64,000 nucleotides of DNA from Chinchilla lanigera (taxonomy: Eukaryota; Chordata; Mammalia; Rodentia; Chinchillidae), in contig NW_004955438.1 of the NCBI RefSeq assembly GCF_000276665.1, positions 10,315,814 to 10,379,813 on the forward strand, given 5' to 3'. Position 1 is the stretch's first letter, and each line of letters begins with the position of its first letter. Both the position numbers and the translations under genes were made by a program. Positions 22,270 through 34,391 of the stretch are shown piece by piece. The notes beneath the pieces were generated by a model that was not told the DNA's origin, did no database searches, and was given only the letters and a program-made list of their open reading frames with translations.

Positions 22270-23260
22270 GATGATAGCTTCAAATGTTTGGGACAATGGA
22301 CGTTTTAAAGTTTTTATAGTTGTGAGTTTAAGGCTCTGTGGTCTGATGGAAGAAACTTCTTTACAAGTTTACAAAAGTCATTTTTCTACCCAAGACTGTT
22401 CATTTGGAATGCTCTGGGAGTGCTTATTCCCCATGTGAACACTTAAATTTTAAACCAAGAATGTATGTTTATTTGAGATGTGGCAAAAATGGAGAGGATA
22501 AAGCTTTTCTCCAAGCTGTATCTAAATGTCTCCAATCATTTTATCATCTGCCTAAGTAGAGTTACTCTAAGAGTTACATATGAGTGACACTTCATAGTTT
22601 ACAAAATATACTCCCATCTGTGTAACACTGGAAGTAGAACTGGGGCAGAAGATGAAAGTCATAAGATTGCAGATTAGAGGTCAACACACATATATAGATA
22701 CATAACCAAATGAGGGAGCTATTTTTGAAAGGGTATATTACATAATCAAAGGCAGACTGCTACCTAGTTGAGGCAGGAGAAGGAGGGCAAAATGTAAGAA
22801 AATTTTAAAAAATAAACTATGGGTTATTCCAATTTTGATAATATATGACTGGAGTTTTTATTTAATGTATAAAAAATCCCAGTGTTGATTTGCAGAGCTC
22901 CACCTGTAATATCCCATGAAGAGAAACAAAATATTTTTGCATTCCTAAAATGCAAAAGGAACACTTTTATAGGATTTCAAGAACAGTGCCAGTTAGTTAA
23001 ATAAAATGAAACTTGCTTGTAGCATTTTAATGTTTCCCCAAAGTGGTGTTTATCTTTAACTTTCACATCTAATGTAAACAGCAGAAGTCAAATGGTAATA
23101 AAGTTCCCTTTAACTGAGACTGCCAGAAAACACTTCTCTGCTGCAGTTTATTCACTGGAGCCCAGCATTTCCTCCTTTTAAATTTGGTGTCCTAGTTACT
23201 CTTCAGTCTTACTGCAAATTATAAAATGTATAAAATGCAATTTATAGTGTCTATAAATAT
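22270..23260. other. Non-coding DNA, possibly conserved in part
   Basis: No gene is recognised. A short piece at about 22585-22630 resembles an antisense MIR3 ('acttcatagtttacaaaata'). The segment 22940-23170 is repeat-free and moderately complex, so it could be a conserved non-coding element; that is inference. Confidence 0.35.
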
Positions 23261-23279
23261 AAAACAGCATGTGGTCAAC

Positions 23280-23525
23280 CCTGAAGGAATTTGGAAGGCA
23301 ACACAGAAATGGAAAACGCCAGTCTTTGAATTTAGACAGCCTGACTTTGAATCTTAACTTCGTAGTGGCTGTAACAATAGGCAAATCACATAGCCTTCCT
23401 TATTCTCAGTTTTTCCCAACTGGAAAATGGATTTAAAATATGTCACACCTTCTTCCTTCAGAGTACTAGCTTCAAAAGACAGTGTGTACAAAAGTGTGTA
23501 AAAATATGCCTGTAAGAAACCACTC
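23280..23525 (+). repeat. MIR SINE
   Basis: Plus-strand MIR: 'gacagcctgactttgaatct', 'gtagtggctgtaacaatagg', 'caaatcacatagccttcctt' and 'ctcagtttttcccaactgg' follow the MIR order. The 3' part near 23480-23520 is degraded. Confidence 0.75.
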
Positions 23526-24043
23526 ATTAGAGTCACTGTCCCATTTGCAGAATATTCTAGTGTAATGCTTCTCAGGACACCAAGGGAGAGATACTATTCC
23601 ACGCCAACACCACTATAAGCACCATTATCACCAGCTCTGGAAGTTTGCAAATGTGGTTGTTAAGCTTCCATTCTGTGCAAAGAAGGAGGCTATGGTACTC
23701 ATTTCATCAATTAAGAACTGCCCCATAAGATATTAAATATCATAAATAAAAATGTGTGCAAGAAAATGTGAGGAAACATTTCTCTTCTGAATTGTTAATG
23801 AATTTAATCTTGTATGCCCCTTACCTTTTACAAGACTTGCACAGTAAATGAAAGGAGATAGAAGTATTCTAAAAACTATAAAAGCCAAATGAGGTCTAGA
23901 AGCAACCAGCTGTCAGGTGGTCACTTATAAATGAGAAAAGAGCAATCACTTCTGCCTTCACAGTTAAGTGAAATATGACTTCTCTTAATTTCTTTATCAT
24001 TCAATAAAGATGGATATATTCTCTTTGTAAAATAACACGTTTA

Positions 24044-24158
24044 TTTTTTTTTTATTTTTTTTTTATTTTTTTGGTTTTTCTCCGGTACCGGGAACTGAAC
24101 TCACGACCTTGCGCTTGCCAGGCAAGCACTTTGCCACTGAGCTAAATCCCCAGCCCCT
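24044..24158 (-). mobile_element. ID SINE (antisense) with TSD
   Basis: Antisense ID element: poly-T at 24044-24078, then the complement of the B box (gaactgaactc) and A box (actgagcta), ending at 'ccccagcccc'. It is flanked by a 14-bp duplication with one mismatch ('aaataacac' plus g or a plus 'ttta') at 24030-24043 and 24159-24172. A 61-codon frame on the minus strand is only a read-through of the SINE. Confidence 0.95.
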
Positions 24159-24414
24159 AAATAACACATTTAAACCTTCACACAGAGGATAAATTCTTGG
24201 ACCATCCTCAACCTTGACCTTCCTCCATCCTCTCGTAAGGATGACCACTCTTAAATTCAGTGTACATCATGTTTACCCCTTTCTCTGCATTTGCATATGT
24301 GTATCACAAGAAGCTGTTCCTAGACATCAACCTGGAATGGCTTTGTGAAGTTTCAGAAAAGCATAACTGAGGACTTCACTCTAAAATGTGAAGCCTTCAT
24401 TCCAAACTGTGATT

Positions 24415-24645
24415 ATATAGACTCAAAAGTTCAGACTGCTGGGTTAAAATACCACAGCTTACTTCAGTAGATGTGTAACCTTGGGAAATTACTTGCCTTC
24501 CTTTACTCTCCTTGTCCTCATCTCTAGAAGGAGGACAGCAATACAACATGAGTTGGCAATGACGATTAAATAAGCTCCGTTGTGCAAAGAGGTAGTGCAG
24601 TGCCTCGGGGATCATTAGTGCCATCCATACTGGCAGCTGATTCAC
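24415..24645 (+). repeat. MIR SINE
   Basis: Plus-strand MIR with 'agatgtgtaaccttgggaaa', 'ttacttgccttcctttactc', 'gacgattaaataagctccg' and 'agtgcagtgcctcggggatc'. The full MIR order (head, core, 3' end) can be followed. Confidence 0.78.
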
Positions 24646-24814
24646 CCTCACTTTGGCCATGTGGGCAACTCATCCACGCACCTCTTAAAGACCTGAAATA
24701 TCTGTGGCTGTAGGAAATCTGTTGGCTATAATGAATGTGCTGCACACACTTCTCAACCCCATTAATCTTTTCAGAAAATAGATTTTTATCCCATTAAAAT
24801 CCTGGTTTTCCACC

Positions 24815-24885
24815 TGGTTGTTGTGAAAAAATAGCCTAATGTCTGGAACACACTAAATACTCGGTAAATATTGCCTTAAAAATGA
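24815..24885 (+). repeat. MIR 3' fragment
   Basis: The words 'tggttgttgtgaaaaaatag', 'ctaatgtctggaacacact' and 'aaatactcggtaaatattg' match the 3' end of MIR in plus orientation. It is a short separate insertion or a remnant of the same cluster. Confidence 0.6.
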
Positions 24886-24894
24886 CTCGATGGA

Positions 24895-25999
24895 GACATG
24901 TAAAATTTCTTAAACTAAATTTGTGTGGAAAGCTGTGATCCTAAGACCCAAGCATAAAGCAAAACAATAATAACAATAACCTTGACCAGCAAGAGGGAGT
25001 CAACAGGAGGAGACCTAGCGCACGGACATTCCATGTGGAGTGGAACAAAATGTGAAGGTTCGCAGGAGAAAACCAGCTTGCACTTGGCCACTGCTGACCT
25101 GGGACAGGAAACAACCAAAGTGACTGATGGGTAGTAGGGGACCAGGACAGTGAGTGTGGAGTCAGGACAGCAGCAGAGACCAGGGTGCAGACCATAGTGT
25201 AGGGTTTGGAGTCCATTCTGAGGGCAACTAGCATTCATTGTAGCTTTCTTGTTTTCAACAAGAGAATTGCATGATCTTTTTTAAGTTTTTAAAATATATA
25301 CATGAAAAAATAAAGATAAAATTATACACGGGTAGCAGTGGCATGGGGGTGAGTGGGAGTTGGAAATCCAGGTGGGAGTTCTTCACAGCACTCCAGGTGA
25401 GAAAAATTGCTGCTTAGCCTCAAGACAGAACTAAATATCGGTGGGGAGAGGTGAGCATATTTCCAGTATATTTTAAAGTTAGAGGAAACTTGCTCATAGG
25501 CCGGGGATAATCAGCCAAATGAATAAAGTGAATGAGAAAACTGGGTGGGGAATGGAGACCTGTAACAATATGGGGAAGAGGGAAGGAAGAGCTGGATTTA
25601 AAAAAAAAAAAAAAAAGCAGAACAGCACAACACTGAATCTCCTGATACATCCATTGTGAAAAACGGAAGAAGAGGCAGAGTCAAGGGGTAGGAGGAGTAT
25701 TAGCAGATGTCCTGTCTCAGTGAATGTCTGGTCTTGGGAGTTTGGGATGTAAAGTGTGGAGAAGTGTAAAGCTATGAGTCAAAAGCTCCAGTGCCTTCTA
25801 ATAAGAACTCAGAGACATGACTATAGATTTGGTGACCGGGAAGTCATTGGTGGCAGATAAGTGGTTGTGCACATCAGAAGCCTTATTGGATTGAAGAGAA
25901 AAAGAAAGAAGGGAAGGAAGGAAGGAAGGAAGGAAGGAAGGAAGGAAGGAAGGAAGGAAGAAAGAAGGGAGGGAAGGAAGGAAGGAAGGAAGGAAGGAA

Positions 26000-26069
<70 letters not shown>

Positions 26070-26450
26070 GACAGCAAGTATGAGACACTTTGAAGATGTT
26101 TTGCTGTAAAGGGAGTAAGGAAATAGATTGGCTCCCTTGTGAAGTCATGACATTTGTTTCTGATGGAAAATTCTAGAACTTTTTTGGCATGCTGATGACA
26201 ATGGTCTTACAGTAAGGGAAAAAAGTAGAGGATGCAAGAGAGAGCAGCAAAGGAGATAAATCAAAGCTCTGAGGAAGTAAAATAGACAGAATCCTGAGCA
26301 CAGGTAATGGTGTTGGCCCATGCAGGAGCAGTGACACACCATGGTGACAGAAGAATTCATGTGGGCATCTGAAGAGACAGGTTGGCAGGCTGGGTGGTGG
26401 GAAGATCATGGTGGGCTTGCCTTGCTGTTTTTGTTTTCATGCATTCACAG
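24895..26450 (-). mobile_element. L2 LINE (antisense), RT-region remnant
   Basis: The minus strand carries an old L2. On the plus strand its antisense reads 'gggtttggagtccattctga', 'gaattgcatgatc', 'caggtgggagttcttcacag', 'tcaaggggtaggaggagtat', 'gatgttttgctgtaaaggga' and 'ggctgggtggtgggaagatc', all in the order of antisense L2 ORF2 (reverse transcriptase region). A GGAA/GAAA microsatellite at 25899-26070 replaces or interrupts part of it. No intact reading frame remains. Confidence 0.75.
25899..26070. repeat. (GGAA)n/(GAAA)n microsatellite
   Basis: Two GGAA blocks, about 12 units at 25912-25960 and about 8 units at 25972-26003, followed by about 16 GAAA units. Reading frames across it on either strand (Lys/Glu/Arg/Gly-rich or Ser/Phe/Leu/Pro-rich) are artefacts. 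GGAA is the core ETS-factor site; clustered arrays can act as enhancers in some settings (established for human GGAA microsatellites). Confidence 0.97.
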
Positions 26451-26589
26451 CCTGATCAGCCAACTGTATATAAGCTGCACAAGAGAAAGTATCTCTCATC
26501 TATGTGATTCTCCCATGGCCAACTTACTTTCAGCCAGAATCAGCAAACACCTTTATAAAGAGCACGTGCAGACCTGTTCATAGGTGATG

Positions 26590-26830
26590 ACTTCAGCATG
26601 CATCTTTGAAGACTGAGACACTTCATGCCCCAGTTCCCTAGGGAACTTGCTTTAGTGTCCTACTTTCTCTAATTCCCCAACCTCCACATGTGCTGTTTCC
26701 TCACTCTAGAATATTCTTCCCCACCTACATTAGGTTGTTCATACAGCACAGCCCCAATCTTAGGAAAAGATGTCCTAAGGCCCCAAGCTGAGTATTGGGG
26801 ATATGCTTATTTACCACTGGATGTCTTATA
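26590..26830 (+). mobile_element. L2 LINE 3' region fragment
   Basis: Plus-strand L2-like words: 'cctccacatgtgctgtttcc', 'tcactctagaatattcttcc' and 'ccacctacattaggttgttc' parallel the L2 'ttgcacatgctgttccctctgcctggaatg' segment. It lies next to, but opposite in orientation to, the antisense L2, so it is a separate insertion. Confidence 0.55.
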
Positions 26831-29490
26831 TTTTATGCCTCTTAATGTGCCCACATTCCAGAGCCTGCCTTGGAGCAGGACCTCTAAGAGTGCTTCAGCC
26901 CCAAAAGTGTCTTCAGTCACAGTTCCATCGGCCCAAGTAGTCAAGAGGCTCTCTTCCATGGTCCATTGGTGAGTACATTTGGGCAGAAGAAGTAAGATTT
27001 ACTTTCCCGAATATCTCAGTATTTACCTAAAGAGGAACAACTGGGATTCTCTTATACCTGCTCTATTAAACTGCAAAATTCTATCTGAGAAGTGCTGTGT
27101 AGAGAGCACATTCAGTTTAGTTATAAAGCAGAGGTTATATAATACATAGACAGACTGACTGAACTACAAATCCCAGTGCCAAGGAAGAAGATAGGAAATT
27201 TCATGTATCATCTATCCTGGGAGAGTTTCTTACAGTGCAGCACCACCTGGATATCCACACGATAGTAGAAAGGCTTAGTTATTTTTTAAAAGCCAAAAGA
27301 AAACATTTTTGTACCTTTCCTATGCATTTAAGATGTATTAAAAATGTTTTTTCACACAAACTTGTTTTCAGAACATATATAGTAACTAATAAGCATTTTA
27401 TATGTTTACACGTGTGTAGTGCCAGCAGTTGTGTGTGTTCTTGTGAGTATGTGTGTGCTTTAATTTCTATTTTAAGTATATGTCTTGCTCTTGTTAAATA
27501 TTTATACTTTAAAATACAACCCAAAGACAAAATTGAAAGATCTGGCACCATTGAGAGAAATCACTTTCTTTAATACATACACACTGAAGAAAATATTGTG
27601 CTTATTTTTAATCTCAATGACATATTTTAGTAGAAAGATCCATCCTATGGAATGGCTATATCACTGGCTCTGAATGAGTTTAAAAGACTTTGGGAGAGAT
27701 TTTAATTTTTTCCTGATTAATTTCTAAAGTAGAAGTCATACAGCCTACTAATCTCCATTCCCCAGATCCTCTCCTAGCTCCAATAATCCTTCTCCAAGCA
27801 TATTTTTAAGTAAAGTAATAAAGCTGAAGAAAATCCAAACAGAAAAAGAAAAAAAATCATGAGACAGTTACATAAACATTTGAATGCAGAGCGATAAACC
27901 CCCACACTCTTAACTGCAGATCTGAGGCTCAGGCCACCAGCAGCTGGAACATCCTTATTTAGAATAATGTTTATAAATGACTTTATCTAATTTTGTCATG
28001 CATTCACAGCAATCTGTTAGCTTTTAACCAGGTTAGATAGCTTCACAGCTGGAGAGGATCTTCAAATCACCAGAGAACCAAAGAAAGGAGCAAGCCAGAG
28101 CACAGTCCTGCATGCCTCCTTTCCCTCTGCTGCTGTTGAGCATATTGCTGGTGGAAGAGCCATGTGGAGGAGAAGCTGCTGAGGCCCAGGGCAGTCTTCT
28201 TCAGCAATTCTATAGGGCACCTTGCACAGAACATTTCAGCCACAGGACTCTCTCACCAGCTCTGCCTTCCCTGAGTCTCCACATCACTGTCATAAGTTCC
28301 CTGCCAATCATTCCCGAGAGCTTCTGGACAAGGGGCATGTGATCTCCAGTGAAAGAATTTTGGTATTAAACAAAGCAGCAGGGCCATCAATAGAGTACTT
28401 CTACTTTGAAAGCAGAACAATAAAGACAACAAACTTTCTTTTCCATGCCACGGACAAATTTCTCCTACTCTGGTTTAACATGTTTAAAATTTCATCCTGT
28501 CTTTCTGATGCAACGTTTTCCTTTAGCAACAGATTCCTTGATGCCTCCTCCCAGAAATGCAAACACAGACACTGTGGGATGTTCCGGGTGGGTCGGATGT
28601 GCCTAGCAGCTCTCATTCCCTCTCCAGCAAAGCCTCTTCTGAGGATAGAAAAAAGGAGCCAATCTTGGCTGCTTTGATACTTGAGGAAGACACAAGCTGA
28701 GCATACAAAAAGCATTAGGAAGCAATTTAAAGATTTACTTATGTCTGAAGAGTGGAAAGTATGGTTTACATTTCATGAAACACGAGGATGTATTTCTTAA
28801 ATATCCTCTCTGTTCATCTATTTCCCCCAAATCTTCCCAGCAGCTGTTTGACAATCTCTCACCCAGAAATTCACTTTTCCAGATCTGGTTTGCCTGTCCT
28901 TCTTAATGTCACTCCTGCATTTTGATATGTCTACTCTGAGTCATGGTCAGGCAGTTGGCTGAATGTCAAAGCAGTTGAAAAGCAGAGGGGCAGGAGCTTT
29001 GGATATTCATGCATTAGCAATGCTGTCCATGCTGCAAGCAGATAAGAGACACCCAACTCCCTTGAACCTGTCCTAAATTCTTGTAATTTATTTCTCTCTT
29101 CTTCTAGCTTTACCTTTGGAAGTTTCCTTACAGACCTTTGAGTGCAATTCCTCATTTTACTGGATAAAGACTTGAAGCTAAAGGAGCTTGTTGTGCCAGA
29201 TCTGTGAGCCACTCATCTCTGGCTGAGACTTGGAGACTGGGCTCATGTCTGCTGATCCTGTGCTCATTTCTTTCCTGCTCCAGTAAACTCCACTGCCCTA
29301 AAGAAACAGATGGAAGCAAAGCAGGTTTGTGTCAGAATGGACAGCATGGGATTCTGCCATGTATCCAAAAACTTCTATAACTATATTACTAGATAATGAA
29401 CATCAAATTCAGCATGCAGTCCCTCAGCTACCATAAATTTTTCAGGACAAAACAAAGATTAACTTATTCCTGTACTCCTGTTGTTTTTAA
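26830..29490. other. Non-coding DNA, no gene recognised
   Basis: The longest frame here (28222-28677, 151 codons, plus) shows no domain, signal peptide or transmembrane pattern and no splice-site context that I can support. I see no clear repeat. The stretch is best called unique intergenic DNA. Confidence 0.4.
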
Positions 29491-29494
29491 AAGG

Positions 29495-29628
29495 GATCTC
29501 AGCTGGGCACAGGGCTGCACACTCATAATCCCAGCAGTCCAGAGGCTGAGGCAGGAGAATCGCTGTGAGTTTGAGGACATTCTGTGCTACATAGTGAGAC
29601 CTTGTCTCAAAATGAATGAATGAATAGA
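29495..29628 (+). mobile_element. B1-type SINE
   Basis: Plus-strand B1 with 'cagctgggcacagggctgc', 'ataatcccagcagtccagag', 'gctgaggcaggagaatcgct', 'tgctacatagtgagaccttg' and 'tctc'. It is followed by a short (TGAA)n run and an A-rich tail. It lacks the internal duplication seen in the copies at 13.9 and 36.1 kb. Confidence 0.87.
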
Positions 29629-29639
29629 AAATAAATACA

Positions 29640-30970
29640 TAAAATAAGATAAAAAATAGGTCTCATTATTGGTTGAAAGAGACACAGTTTTCTAATTAAA
29701 ATTTTGTAAACCAGAAAAGTCCATTAGCCAAAGTCTATTTTCCCTGAGTATCCTGGTTTATGGAGTGTTTATGAGGTGATTTTCTTCACATTACAGAATC
29801 GTGCTTTCTCTTCCACAGCCACTGCCCAAGTTCACAAAGAAGCCATACTCACTGAGTAATACCAGGCCAGTGGTCCCCACCCTGAGTCACTTAGGAGGAC
29901 ATGTCACTCAAGGCAGTTACCAAGTGTCCAGCCAACCACAGGCAGTGTGCAGACCTTGCATGGAGGAGATTGGACCTAACCTTAGTTCCCACTCCACTCT
30001 CTCTCTACACACTGCGGCAACACCGAGGAAGCACTGCCTTCAAGGGCGGACATCACGTGTCCTGATCAGAGGAACTATAGTTCCCCACCACTCCCACTGC
30101 CCACTTCAGTCCATTTTGACATCTGTCTGTTGCTGGAGTAAGTGGCAATTCTGAAATCAAAGCGTGAACTTTGAACATTCGTTTCAAAAAACCAAAACTA
30201 CCAAACAAAAGTAATTTCAAAATTATTATTTGTGGAAGAAGAAAAGGATAGGACAGAGTTTGAAAGGGCCAAGAAGTACATGTCAATTACTAAAAACTGA
30301 TCCTGGAGTGCAAGTGCTAGCTTATGGAGATATTCAAGGTTTCTGGGAGTCTGGCAGCCATTTTGGTCCCACTTCTCAGTGACATAATATGGCCAGTTAT
30401 GACCACTTGAATCTCAGGCCACACTGGCAGCAAATAGTAGGGCATCCAGACTGCAAATTCAATGGTTCAAGACATGGTAGAGGACTTGGTTAGTACCAGT
30501 GAAATAGATCCCTCTGTTTCAGTCAGCAGCAAAGGAGCCAGGGTCATAACCTTCCACTCAGACCATGGAAAGCTCCATTTTCGCTCTCTGTGCTTTTTAG
30601 AGCTATAATGAAAATGCTTCACATACAGTTACAGGGAGGCTGTGGCCTCAGGTAAGTGCTATGAAAGCCTTAGCAATTCTTGAACAAAGCTTTCATTCCC
30701 AAGCTTGTCAGGAATGTAAAATAAATTCTAGACAATAGGTCAAATCCTAGTGTGTATCTTGCCTTCTCTCTATTCTTTCCCCCTCTATCCTGGTCTCCCT
30801 TTGTCCTTCCTCTTCCCTGTCTCATTTTATTCTTTATTTTAATGTGTTTGCTAAAATCATTTCCTACTCCTTCAGTGCTTTGATCTTTTAAGTACTTCTC
30901 TCTACTATACAAATTACCCTGCCTGCCCTCCCATATCAACACCCTGGACAAGGGATGCCCTGAAGGTGTA
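29640..30970. other. Unique non-coding DNA
   Basis: Several short frames occur (up to 117 codons at 29801-30154) without recognisable products. I see no repeat of note. Pyrimidine-rich sequence is present around 30760-30850. Confidence 0.4.
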
Positions 30971-30971
30971 T

Positions 30972-31345
30972 GATGTTATGGTTTGTGTCTAGATGTCCCC
31001 TCAAGGCCTCATGCAGTCATGGGATGGGCTTCTAGGTTTTCAACTGATTCATCATCCAGGGGGATTATGGATGTGAGTGCTACACCCGCCCTGGGGCAGG
31101 TTATTTGCATACAAAGGGAAGGAAAGAGGCTGCTTGTGTCTGCTCCTCTCTTTTGCTCTTGCTGCTTTTGCTGTTTTGCACTGCTGTGAACGATTGTCCT
31201 CTGCCATGTGCCACTCTGCCTTGCAGCCAGCTGAGTATGGACTGAAACCTCCACAGACTGTGAGCCGAATAAACCTTTTCTTCCTTAATTTTGAGTGTTG
31301 GGTATTTTACCCTAGCAATGAGAGAACAGCAACCAAGACACATGG
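30972..31345 (+). mobile_element. MaLR-type solo LTR
   Basis: Plus-orientation LTR. The 5' end, 'gttatggtttgtgtctagat' and 'gtcccctcaaggcctcatgc', is the classic MaLR start. Later 'caactgattcatcatccagg', 'gtatggactgaaacctccac' and 'gagccgaataaaccttttct' mark the polyadenylation region, and 'gggtattttaccctagcaat' marks the end. This copy keeps its 5' start well. Confidence 0.85.
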
Positions 31346-31349
31346 CATT

Positions 31350-31890
31350 ACTGCCCTTACAGGAATCTAGTGCAATAGGAGGTCAATGGAGGAAAATTAA
31401 AGTCTGTGAAACTTGGTTTGAGTGATCCATCAACAAGATGCCACCAAATCGAACATACACAGATCCCTTGTTACTCAGCTTTCTCTACTGAGTAAGGACA
31501 GGCTCAGCCTAATTTGTCTGTCAGAGGTCAACAATAGGCTTCAGGAAGTAGATCTAGTCAGGCCAGCTAACATTTAACTTGTCAGACACAGTAAGGCTAA
31601 AAAGGTCCCTTCCATTCTCCTGGGATAATAAGAGTATCTTCCACCCTTGGGAGGCATCAGGTTCTTCTAAGGCAACTCCCATCATCTGAGTCAGCCACCA
31701 GCATCTAATGCCATTTTAAGTTCTAAGGATCTGTGAATTGTTCTTCAACTTTTTCATCAAGAGAATACAAATATGGTTCTATGTACAAAGGAGACCCAGT
31801 GATTACACGCCAATCCGAGAGTGAGACTTAGAGAGACTCCTTGGAAACCAACAGAGTCTTGTACTTGCTTGACAAGCACTAGGAAGTAAG
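31350..31890. other. Unique non-coding DNA
   Basis: Nothing recognisable: no open frame of interest, no repeat, no CpG cluster. Confidence 0.4.
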
Positions 31891-31924
31891 TTCACAAAGG
31901 CATTTGAACAACACAGAAAGAAGT

Positions 31925-32530
31925 GACTTTGGATATATACTGACTTTTATAGTGCCATAATTCATAAGAACTAAATCCTGGAAGCAGCTTGTATACCCAT
32001 CAGCAGACAAATGGATAAAGAAAATGTGGTATCCATACATAATGGAATACTACTTGACTATCAAGAAGGGTAAATTCAAGACATTTGTGGAAAAATAGGT
32101 ATATCTGGAAAAGATAATGCTGAGTAAAATAAATCAGTCACACAAGCTTAAATACCATATGTTATTTTTCACATAAGTAAAGAAAAGTAAAAGCAAAGAT
32201 AGTAGTACAGGATGGATAGAAGAAACAGGAAAATGGACCACTTGCAAATGCATAGGGGTCCAGAAGAAAAGGAAAGGAAATAATTAAAATTAAGATCTGC
32301 TATATACAGGAAGCTAAAAACTCACCAAAGGTAAGTATTACATGTCATCAGCATAAGCTAAGAATTATAAGAAGAAGAAGAATGAAAATGGGGGAGGAGA
32401 TTTAGAAGCAGAGGAAGGAAGGTGAGTGGGAAGGGGGTTAACAAGCTGTATTTTATACATGCTCCTCCTACTCCCTGAGATGGATACAAACTTCATGTAT
32501 TAAAAACATGTGCTAAAAAAAGAATATTAA
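31925..32530 (+). mobile_element. L1 3' end (ORF2 C-terminus and 3' UTR)
   Basis: Words typical of the L1 ORF2 C-terminal region: 'gcttgtatacccatcagcag', 'acaaatggataaagaaaatg', 'tggtatccatacataatgga', 'atactacttgactatcaaga' and 'gctgagtaaaataaatcagt'. A purine-rich 3' UTR ('ggaggagatttagaagcaga') and an A-rich end near 32520 follow. The element is 5'-truncated and non-coding. Confidence 0.85.
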
Positions 32531-32639
32531 TGAAGATGTAGTGACAAAATGATTGCAAATACTAACATAAACAACAGAAAAAGAATTGGGGGAATCAGTG
32601 AATGACACAGAGGCCATTCCTCCATGAGAGGCATGTACT

Positions 32640-32838
32640 GGTTAGCAGATTGGATTTGAAGCCAGTGGTCGAGGGTTTCCATCCTGGGCATCTCCATTTA
32701 CTGACTGTGTGGTCTCAGGTGACCCTTCCTGCTACACAGCATGGGAGAATAATGGCAATTGTTTCACCAAGACAGTTTAGAGTGTAGACTAAAACACTCG
32801 ACATAAAAGCACTCATGCAGCATGCTTGGCAGTCACTG
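32640..32838 (+). repeat. MIR SINE fragment
   Basis: Plus-strand MIR: 'gattggatttgaagccagtg', 'atttactgactgtgtggtct', 'gagaataatggcaattgttt' and 'catgcttggcagtcactgtc' follow the MIR order. Diverged. Confidence 0.6.
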
Positions 32839-32884
32839 TCCCACCTGGGCTTCCTGTCACTGTCCCCTTCATCTAGGACCACGA

Positions 32885-33245
32885 TGTGTCAGCCAGCTTT
32901 CTGTCACTATAACAAAATACTTGAAGAAAATCAGTCTGAAAGAGGGGAGGTTTATTTTGGATGCATTTTCTGACATTTAAGTCCACGGTTGACCCCATTG
33001 GCTTGGATGTGTGGCGAGGTGGTGTGGCATGACAGTGTGGCTTGGTGGGGAAGGCTTCCCACCTCACAGTAGCCAGGAATCAAAGAGAGAGAAAGAGGAG
33101 CTGGTATCCCACTGTCCCCTAAAGACCTCGTGTTTGCTTCAGGCCCCAGCTCCTCATGCGCCCACACCTCCCAGTAGCACACAGGCTGGAAACCAAGTGT
33201 TAAACACATAAGCTTGTGGGAGACACGTAAGATGCAAACCGTAAC
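32885..33245 (-). mobile_element. MaLR-type solo LTR (antisense)
   Basis: Antisense copy. The plus strand reads 'gtcagccagctttctgtcac', 'tataacaaaatacttgaaga', 'ggaggtttattttggatgc', 'cccacctcacagtagccagg' and 'acacctcccagtagcacac', then 'acataagcttgtgggagaca', the reverse complement order of the MaLR LTRs found upstream. Solo and degenerate. Confidence 0.82.
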
Positions 33246-33545
33246 TTACTATGATGTTAAGGAAGACAGTGACCTAGACACATCACACATACAAGAAGGA
33301 TACGATACAGCTTTCCAACTAAAGAGTATCATAAGCAAGATTCTTTTATTTTATCTTTTTGACTTTTCTCTGTCTTCTCTTCATTCCCCTTCATCTTCCT
33401 CCCCCGACATATATGCACTATAAAAATAAAGAAATAGCAAATAGCAAAACAATAGAGGGCCAGACAGATAAACAGTGGCAGAAAGTGCAGGTTCACAAAT
33501 TCTACTCCAAAAACCTGAATAAAACAAACCATAAAATAGGGTAAG

Positions 33546-33664
33546 AGCCCAGTGTGGTGGTGCAGGCCTGTAATTCCAACATTTGGGAAGCTGAAGCAGG
33601 AGGATCCTAGTGAGTTCAAGGCCAGCCTGAGCTACATAGTGAGACCCTGCCTCAAAAAAAAGTG
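33546..33664 (+). mobile_element. B1-type SINE
   Basis: Plus-strand B1: 'gcccagtgtggtggtgcagg', 'cctgtaattccaacatttgg', 'gaagctgaagcaggaggatc', 'caaggccagcctgagctaca' and 'tagtgagaccctgcctc', with a short poly-A tail. Without an internal duplication. Confidence 0.9.
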
Positions 33665-33679
33665 TAAGAATGTACTGAG

Positions 33680-34385
33680 GTTTTTCTTATCATGTTCAGC
33701 CTCTGTCTCTACTCCCAGCTTTTTCATATCTGCAATGAGCAGACAAATGACAGAGCAGGAGGGGGAGTAAATGCCAAATATGGTTTCTCACCCTCTGTGC
33801 TTATTCCTTTGGAAAATATTCAAACACTGCCCTTAAAAACAAAAAAGCAAACCAAGACAAACCTTTACAATTTGGAGGATCAAAAGAAGAGTTGGATCAA
33901 ACTGTCAACTCTCTAAATAAATAAATGTTTTTAAGTGGGGAAAATGAGACATATGCAAAAATACAAAGACAACAACAATAAAAAACAAAAAAAGAAAGCA
34001 TATAAATGACAATAAAAAGGCAATTGTAGGAAGAGTTACCCACAGGGGAAAAAATATTTTGACAGCCATGCTTCATATTCTCAAGAAAATTAAAGCAACA
34101 TATGCCTTCTAATTTAGATAAAAGAAAAAATAGCAAAACAGTTTTAAGTAGAAAGGAGATGGAATTAAACAGAACTGCAACAGTAAAAATCTGATTAAGC
34201 ACTGCAGGAAAAAAGAAAACCTTTGTACCAGCTTAAGAAATACCTACAATGAAAATATTCATTGTAGCACCCAAAACATGAGCCAAGAGCCCACAGTAAG
34301 GACCCAATATTCACATGCTTAGGGTTCTGGAAGAAAAGAACATGTTCACCAATCCACGCACAACATTAAAGCACATAATGAAAGA
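33680..34385. other. A-rich non-coding DNA
   Basis: A-rich sequence with words such as 'aaacaaaaaaagaaagcata'. No gene and no confidently named repeat; an A-rich L1-derived remnant is possible but not supported by motif. Confidence 0.35.
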
Positions 34386-34391
34386 GAATAG

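Noticed and set aside
20215..26070. CRISPR-like arrays
   Set aside because: The regular repeats are simple microsatellites without spacers, and the sequence is plainly mammalian.
25798..26148. 116-codon Ser/Phe/Leu/Pro-rich frame and the Lys/Glu-rich plus-strand frame
   Set aside because: Both are translations of the GGAA/GAAA microsatellite.
28222..28677. 151-codon frame, longest non-repeat open frame on the plus strand
   Set aside because: No recognisable domain, no codon or splice evidence; its length is within chance for 64 kb in six frames.
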